Shown in pieces: positions 59,650 to 64,000 of a stretch of 64,000 bases of DNA. This DNA is from Candidatus Saccharimonadota bacterium (GTDB taxonomy: Bacteria; Patescibacteriota; Saccharimonadia; Saccharimonadales; Saccharimonadaceae). The position numbers were made by a program, and so were the translations under genes. Numbering within the stretch: the first letter of the stretch is position 1; every line of letters begins with the position of its first letter. Below the pieces are notes generated by a model. It had not been told where the DNA came from. It saw nothing but the letters and a program-made list of their open reading frames with translations, and searched no databases. Location: NCBI GenBank assembly GCA_017460105.1, contig JAFUBS010000003.1, positions 1-64,000 of the forward strand, read 5' to 3'.

Positions 59650-61014
59650 ATGGTGAAGGTCTATATCGCGATTGATTTGAAATCTTTTTATGCGTCGGTG
59701 GAATGTGTAGAAAGAGGATTAGATCCATTGACGGCGCGCCTTGTGGTGGCGGATTTTTCGCGTACAGAGAAAACGATTTGTTTGGCGGTTTCACCAGCGC
59801 TCAAGGCATTCGGGCTGTCTGGGCGCGAGAGATTGTATGAAGTTTTGCGTGTAGCGCGTGCCAATAAAGTAGATTTTGTGGCTGCTCCACCTAGAATGCG
59901 CAAATATATGGAGGTCAGTCGCAAGATTTTTGGGATTTATGCTTCGTTTGTATCGCCGCATGATATTCATGTTTATTCAATCGATGAAGTTTTTATCGAC
60001 GCGACGGATTATGTAAAGCTATATAATGTCACGGCACATGAACTCGCGGAGCGAATGATTCATAAGGTGTTAGACGAAACGGGAATTACAGCAACGGCAG
60101 GAATCGGCACGAATATGTATCTTGCCAAGGTCGCGATGGATATTGTGGCAAAACATATTCCGGCGGATGAACATGGTGTGAGGATTGCCGAGCTTGACGA
60201 GATGACATATCGCCGGAAACTCTGGGAACATACACCGATTACGGATTTTTGGCGAGTGGGACGAGGATATTCCCGTAGATTAAAAAATCTTGGTATCTAC
60301 ACTATGGGAGATTTGGCAAATTATTCTTTGACTGGATACGAGAAACTTTATAAAGTTTTTGGCGTCAATGCAGAGCTACTAGTTGACCACGCATGGGGCT
60401 GGGAGCCGGTGACAATGCAGGATATCAAAAATTATACTTCCGATAATCACAGCGTAAGCTCTGGGCAGGTGTTGTCCAGACCGTATGAGTTTGACGAGGC
60501 GCGACTGGTGACGTGGGAAATGGCAGATGCTCTGGCGCTTGATTTGTTCTCAAAAAACATCGTGACGGACAAGGCAGTTCTCACTGTGAATTATGATAAG
60601 GATGCACCAAATTATAACGGACCAACGCAAGTGGATTTCTATGGGCGAACGGTGCCAAAAAGTGCGCACGGAACAATTAGTATTGATGGATACACGAATT
60701 TATCTAAAGTTTTTGCTGACAAGACTCTTGAATTGTATGACAGAATAGTTGATCCTAGTCTCAAGGTTCGCGCCATATATGTGGTGGCAGCTGAAGTCAA
60801 AATTGACGATGGTAAAAATATTCCGCGGCAACTGAATATTTTTACGGATTACGCAAAAGAAAATAAGAAGCGAGATAAGGAAAAACGTTTGCAACGGGCA
60901 ACGCTTGAGATTAAAGAGAAATATGGTAAGAATTCTATTTTGAAGGCGGCGAATTACGAGGAGTCGGCAACTATGCGGATGCGAAATAATCAGGTAGGAG
61001 GGCATAAGGCATGA
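59650..61014 (+). CDS. Y-family translesion DNA polymerase (UmuC/DinB-like)
   Basis: A 454-residue error-prone polymerase. AIDLKSFYASVECVERGLDP (~7-26) gives the first metal-binding Asp (MDxxxFFAxVE variant with Leu-Lys-Ser); HVYSIDEVFIDAT (~104-116) the catalytic Ser-Ile-Asp-Glu; ATAGIGTNMYLAKVAMDIVAKH (~150-171) the fingers/thumb. The helix-hairpin-helix and little-finger regions follow. No clear C-terminal clamp-binding motif. Overlaps a YolD-like gene by 4 nt, as Firmicute UmuC-YolD pairs do; SOS control is not visible. Confidence 0.9.
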   Translation: MVKVYIAIDLKSFYASVECVERGLDPLTARLVVADFSRTEKTICLAVSPALKAFGLSGRERLYEVLRVARANKVDFVAAPPRMRKYMEVSRKIFGIYASFVSPHDIHVYSIDEVFIDATDYVKLYNVTAHELAERMIHKVLDETGITATAGIGTNMYLAKVAMDIVAKHIPADEHGVRIAELDEMTYRRKLWEHTPITDFWRVGRGYSRRLKNLGIYTMGDLANYSLTGYEKLYKVFGVNAELLVDHAWGWEPVTMQDIKNYTSDNHSVSSGQVLSRPYEFDEARLVTWEMADALALDLFSKNIVTDKAVLTVNYDKDAPNYNGPTQVDFYGRTVPKSAHGTISIDGYTNLSKVFADKTLELYDRIVDPSLKVRAIYVVAAEVKIDDGKNIPRQLNIFTDYAKENKKRDKEKRLQRATLEIKEKYGKNSILKAANYEESATMRMRNNQVGGHKA

Positions 61015-61226
61015 AATATGATAAGATTATTGGCTTGGCGCATTTTCACGCCCCAGGGCATGCCTATATGTCTAACCGTGATAGGGCGGCACAGTTTGCT
61101 CCGTATAAATCGTTAGTAGGCTATGAAGAACTAATTGAAGAAAAGTCTGAGGATATTTTAGCTGGTGGCAACGAGATAATTGATTATTCCGAATCGCAGG
61201 AAGAATACCCGGATGATGTGATATAA
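61011..61226 (+). CDS. YolD-like small protein
   Basis: A 71-residue protein. MSNRDRAAQFAPYKSLVGYEELI (~20-42) matches the YolD-like signature (RAAQFAPFAALTGY) of small proteins linked to Y-family polymerases in Firmicutes. The biochemical role is unsettled. ATGA overlap with the polymerase gene and GTAGGAGGGC upstream show translational coupling. Confidence 0.75.
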   Translation: MKYDKIIGLAHFHAPGHAYMSNRDRAAQFAPYKSLVGYEELIEEKSEDILAGGNEIIDYSESQEEYPDDVI

Positions 61227-61228
61227 AA

Positions 61229-61257
61229 AAATACCCAGTCTTGGCTGGGTATTTTCT
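61229..61257. terminator. rho-independent terminator
   Basis: AAAATACCCAG (61229-61239) pairs with CTGGGTATTTT (61246-61256); symmetric A/T flanks suit both convergent genes. Confidence 0.88.
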
Positions 61258-61267
61258 GGGTCTCTTA

Positions 61268-61825
61268 TTAGGCCTTGAGATTCTTCTTGTTGTATTTGGA
61301 TGAGTCAAAGCCGAGAATTAGCCAGAAGATTGGCTGGAGGAAGATAAGCCCTAGCGTAAAGCCAATGCCGTGACCAAAGACTTTGCTGAGACGGTGCGAA
61401 AAGAGGATTGTCAGGGTTACTCCGTAGATCATTGACAATACAATCGATACGATTACCATTGGGTTCTGTGCGAAGTTGTAGGTCTCGAGGTAGGCCTGAA
61501 CTTGCTCTGGTGTACCGGTTGAAAGCAATTCGACGTCTAGGTTGCACACGTAGAATGAGACTACAGTGAGGACATTGAGTGCAATCATGAACCAGAACCA
61601 GGTCTTGAGCTTGACGATTTTGAGAATGGTGTAATAGTTGTAGAATGGGATAAGGATTTTCCAACCTGGCTCACCGGCTTTTTTGAGAATGCGCCAGCCG
61701 GCGATAATCGATAAAATGCCCATTATGAGACTAATTATGAGTACTGTAGAGAGTGCTCCGCCCAAGACGAATGCTCCCGCTGCAACTTCGTTGGGATTTC
61801 CTGAAATTAAAGTTGGTGTGTTCAT
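61268..61825 (-). CDS. DUF5684-type multi-pass membrane protein
   Basis: A 185-residue membrane protein with about four helices (~24-46, ~75-92, ~120-142, ~155-175). AGWRILKKAGEPGWKILIPFYNYYTILKIV (~42-71) is the signature of the DUF5684 family, found near signal peptidases and in many uncultured bacteria; function unknown. AAAGGAT precedes the ATG. Confidence 0.75.
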   Translation of the reverse strand: MNTPTLISGNPNEVAAGAFVLGGALSTVLIISLIMGILSIIAGWRILKKAGEPGWKILIPFYNYYTILKIVKLKTWFWFMIALNVLTVVSFYVCNLDVELLSTGTPEQVQAYLETYNFAQNPMVIVSIVLSMIYGVTLTILFSHRLSKVFGHGIGFTLGLIFLQPIFWLILGFDSSKYNKKNLKA

Positions 61826-61958
61826 TAAAATCCTTTCGTTTAATTATTACCATTTTATACCATTTTAAGGTTTTATTCAACATATTATGATTTCCTTAAA
61901 AAGATTTATTTTCATTTGGTCTTATTTTTGATATACTTTGATTAAGAAAGGAGTTGTT

Positions 61959-62720
61959 ATGTTTAATTTAATGGGGCGCGTTGCGGTAGTTACTGGCGCG
62001 TCGTCGGGGCTTGGGCAGCAAATGGCTTTGGCGTTTGCGAGGCAAGGTGCTAAGCTTGCGATTTTGGCGCGACGCGTAGAAAGGCTTGAGGATCTTAAAC
62101 CGAAACTCATAGAAGCTGGCGCCGAGGATGTACTAGCGATTAAATGCGACGTGACGTCTACGGATGAGATTAATACTGCGGCGAAACTTGTCGAGGATAC
62201 TTTTGGGCGTGTTGATATTTTACTGAACTGTGCGGGTTCATCGAAAGACAAAGGCGTGTTGGAGATGACTGATGAGGAGTGGGATTTTACGATTGCAACA
62301 GATGAAACCTCAGTGTTTAAAATGACGCGGGCTTTTGCGAATATTATGGCTAAGAATAATTATGGTCGTATCATTAATATCGCATCCATGTATGGATTGG
62401 TCGGTAATACCGAAATCCATACTGTGGCATATCATGCATCAAAAGGCGCAGTAGTGAATTTTACTCGTGCCGTAGCGGCAGAGCTTGCGACGAAAGGGAT
62501 TACCTGTAATGCGATTTGTCCTGGGTATTTTGAAACAGAATTAACTAAAGCCGTGCTTGACACTCCTCAATTTCAGGAGTTTGCGGCTACGCATGTACCA
62601 ATGAAGCGTTATGGCAAACCTGGCGAACTTGACGCGGCAGCTGTATTCTTGGCTTCGGAAGAAGCTTCATATGTAACAGGTTTAATTATGCCAGTCGATG
62701 GCGGATATACAGCAATATAA
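61959..62720 (+). CDS. short-chain dehydrogenase/reductase
   Basis: A 253-residue NAD(P)-dependent oxidoreductase. TGASSGLGQQMA (~13-24) is the classical SDR cofactor motif, LLNCAG (~87-92) the NNAG equivalent, Ser in NIASMYG, YHASKG (~155-160) the catalytic Tyr-Lys, and PVDGGY at the end. Substrate is unknown (3-ketoacyl, gluconate or sugar type). AAAGGAG fixes the start over an upstream ATG at 61938. Nine nt before rubrerythrin. Confidence 0.9.
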   Translation: MFNLMGRVAVVTGASSGLGQQMALAFARQGAKLAILARRVERLEDLKPKLIEAGAEDVLAIKCDVTSTDEINTAAKLVEDTFGRVDILLNCAGSSKDKGVLEMTDEEWDFTIATDETSVFKMTRAFANIMAKNNYGRIINIASMYGLVGNTEIHTVAYHASKGAVVNFTRAVAAELATKGITCNAICPGYFETELTKAVLDTPQFQEFAATHVPMKRYGKPGELDAAAVFLASEEASYVTGLIMPVDGGYTAI

Positions 62721-62729
62721 GGAGATTAT

Positions 62730-63275
62730 ATGAAAACAAAGTATGATGGAACTAAAACTTACGAGAATTTGAAGAAAGCGTTTGCGGGGGAAAGTGAGGC
62801 GCGTAATAAATATGATTTCTTTGCGTCGAAAGCAAAGAAGGATGGCTACGAACAGATTGCGGCGATTTTTGCAGAGACAGCTCTGAATGAAAAAGAACAT
62901 GCGAAGTTGTGGTATAAGGAATTGCATGGTGGTGCCGTGGAGGATACTGAGATCAATCTCGAAGCTGCCGCTGACGGTGAGAACTATGAGTGGACCGATA
63001 TGTATGCAGAATTCGCTAAAGTTGCACGCGAAGAAGGCTTTGAGGAACTTGCCGTAAAGTTTGAAGGTGTAGCAGCGATCGAAAAGACGCACGAAGAGCG
63101 TTATCGCAAATTACTTTCAAATGTTCGAGGCAAGAAAGTGTTTTCAAAGGATGGAGATGCGATTTGGGTTTGTCGTAATTGCGGACACGTAGTGATTGGC
63201 AAAGAAGCTCCGGAAATCTGCCCAGTCTGCGCACATCCGAGAGCATATTTTGAGGTGAAGGCTGAGAACTACTGA
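62730..63275 (+). CDS. rubrerythrin
   Basis: A 181-residue non-haem di-iron peroxidase. The ferritin-like domain (~1-140) carries GESEARNKY (~20-28), [10 protein letters not shown] (~52-61) and the EKTHEERY (~114-121) Glu/His ligands. A rubredoxin-like domain at the C-terminus has two CxxC pairs (VCRNCGH, ICPVCAH). It reduces hydrogen peroxide in anaerobes and microaerophiles, so the organism probably lives at low oxygen. Possibly co-transcribed with the SDR. Confidence 0.93.
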   Translation: MKTKYDGTKTYENLKKAFAGESEARNKYDFFASKAKKDGYEQIAAIFAETALNEKEHAKLWYKELHGGAVEDTEINLEAAADGENYEWTDMYAEFAKVAREEGFEELAVKFEGVAAIEKTHEERYRKLLSNVRGKKVFSKDGDAIWVCRNCGHVVIGKEAPEICPVCAHPRAYFEVKAENY

Positions 63276-63314
63276 GATATTTGAACCTACAATTCTTGCG
63301 TAACTTCTAAAAGT

Positions 63315-63352
63315 CATGAAAAATAGCGAACTAATGTTCGCTACTTTTCATG
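63315..63352. terminator. long stem-loop after rubrerythrin
   Basis: CATGAAAAATAGCGAAC (63315-63331), loop TAAT, GTTCGCTACTTTTCATG (63336-63352): 17-nt arms with one A-C mismatch. Probable terminator, though the T run lies inside the stem. Confidence 0.6.
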
Positions 63353-63553
63353 GTGCACCCTAGTGAAAGAAGTTGTAACTAAGCTAGATTATAATATACT
63401 CATTTCAAAAAGTCAGGTATATTTTGGTTATAGCCGTAAAAGGAATTGGATGAAGGTTATTTAAGTTTATAATTTAATTATGTATTGAACAAAAAACATA
63501 AACGTGATAATATATATAGTATAGACATAAACGATGTGGAGATAATAAAAATT

Positions 63554-64000
63554 GTGCTACTGAATTCTAAGAACAGGTTTTTCTTGGTATGGACAATATT
63601 GTTTGCTACCTTTGTTTATTATTGTCCGTCTGTTTTTGCTGAAGACTTCTCCATTTCTATGACTACTAGTGGAGCAGTAAATATTATTGGTAATGCGGGT
63701 GAAGCAGCAATAGAATCTAGTGATATCCACGTTGCAACTACTTGTAGGTCGGGTTATAATCTGGTGCTAGCTACTTCGACATCAGATAATAATTTGTATC
63801 TAGATGGTATTAAAACAAACGATGCGGAGAGTGCCCACATTTCACCTTCAGATGGCACCACCGCACTTATTGACACTCCCAATACGTGGGGATATTTGTT
63901 GTCTCCCATTGCTCCGACTTCAAATAGCGTCTTCTTGCCAGTATCGTCTGATCCACTAAACCCTTCTATAATTAAGACGGATGATGAGACTGCGTCTGAT
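63554..64000 (+). CDS. secreted surface protein, truncated by window end
   Basis: A frame open from GTG 63554 to the window end (149 codons). It starts with a basic tip and hydrophobic segment (FFLVWTILFATFVYYCPSVFA), a signal peptide, then a Ser/Thr/Asn-rich domain with SDIHVATTCRSGYNLVLAT and NTWGYLLSP, similar in style to the N-terminal domains of the FISUMP genes (TWGYSTDS). GGAG at 63538-63541 precedes it by 12 nt. The upstream region repeats CATAAACG twice. Whether it also ends in a variable module cannot be seen. Confidence 0.7.
   Translation, partial: MLLNSKNRFFLVWTILFATFVYYCPSVFAEDFSISMTTSGAVNIIGNAGEAAIESSDIHVATTCRSGYNLVLATSTSDNNLYLDGIKTNDAESAHISPSDGTTALIDTPNTWGYLLSPIAPTSNSVFLPVSSDPLNPSIIKTDDETASD

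Noticed and set aside
3250-63275. UGA reassigned to glycine, as in Gracilibacteria
   Set aside because: TGA cleanly ends several genes (ldh, sortase-adjacent secY region excluded, lysozyme, polymerase, rubrerythrin) and no conserved protein needs UGA read-through.
1-64000. CRISPR arrays or insertion sequences
   Set aside because: No regularly spaced identical repeats and no transposase-like frames; the only retroelement is the DGR.

Overview
This window looks like a chromosomal segment of a Candidatus Saccharibacteria (TM7) or closely related CPR bacterium, probably host-associated. The inference rests on several things. Housekeeping proteins are compact: MetRS has no C-terminal tRNA-binding domain, and L36 and S4 lack zinc ligands. 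There is an FtsEX / CHAP hydrolase / S41 protease division cluster, a lactate dehydrogenase, sortases, and several secreted proteins with FISUMP-type domains. UGA is used as an ordinary stop (ldh, trpS-region and rubrerythrin genes end in TGA), so the UGA-glycine code of Gracilibacteria/Absconditabacteria does not apply. No 16S rRNA lies in the window, so the assignment is inferred.

Layout. 0.2-1.6 kb: FISUMP surface protein. 1.7-10.8 kb: exonuclease I, lactate dehydrogenase, membrane proteins, MetRS, an aquaporin-like channel, PheS and PheT. 13.3-18.9 kb: ftsE, ftsX, coiled-coil CHAP hydrolase, S41 protease, glycosyltransferase. 19.0-20.2 kb: DUF4143-type ATPase. 20.3-25.3 kb: a complete diversity-generating retroelement (DGR). 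25.5-33.1 kb: LeuRS, small RNA-modifying enzymes, rpmF-nusB-NUDIX-rnc, rpsP, KH protein. 33.1-40.8 kb: a long leader followed by rpoB and rpoC. 41.0-43.1 kb: secY and a sortase. 43.3-47.4 kb: infA-rpmJ-rpsM-rpsK-rpsD-rpoA-rplQ-rplM-rpsI. 47.5-50.7 kb: two coupled surface-protein genes. 50.8-55.5 kb: tRNA-Ala, a stand-alone CdiA-type nuclease domain, glyA, a secreted sortase-like protein, a choloylglycine-hydrolase family enzyme, a GH25 lysozyme and a second tRNA-Ala. 55.6-63.3 kb: TrpRS, RluA, a delta-prime-like protein, a TPR protein, tRNA-Thr, a chagasin-like protein, a Y-family polymerase with a YolD-like partner, an SDR and rubrerythrin. 63.55 kb to the end: a further secreted protein cut by the window edge.

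The most notable system is the DGR. A secreted FISUMP target carries a variable repeat (VR) at its extreme C-terminus. Two unrecognised small proteins and a YVDD reverse transcriptase follow. A template repeat (TR) lies on the opposite strand downstream of the RT. By my count the TR has 23 AAY codons, and VR differs from TR at about 35 template adenines against one other position in the variable core. Homology continues about 57 bp past the stop codon, followed by an 11-bp hairpin. The target mRNA begins with a compact multi-stem RNA. Two more FISUMP genes about 20 and 28 kb away end in drifted copies of the same variable module.

Two kinds of unexplained palindromic DNA also stand out. In-frame palindromic insertions occur in sbcB, pheT (two), leuS and the DGR target; three of these sites share the 11-mer CGGGTCCTGCC. 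Very long nested palindromes at three gene ends share a 33-nt core. Many genes have a TATAAT box only 6-9 nt before the ATG and no Shine-Dalgarno sequence, pointing to widespread leaderless transcription, while operon-internal genes use SD motifs or TAATG/ATGA overlaps.
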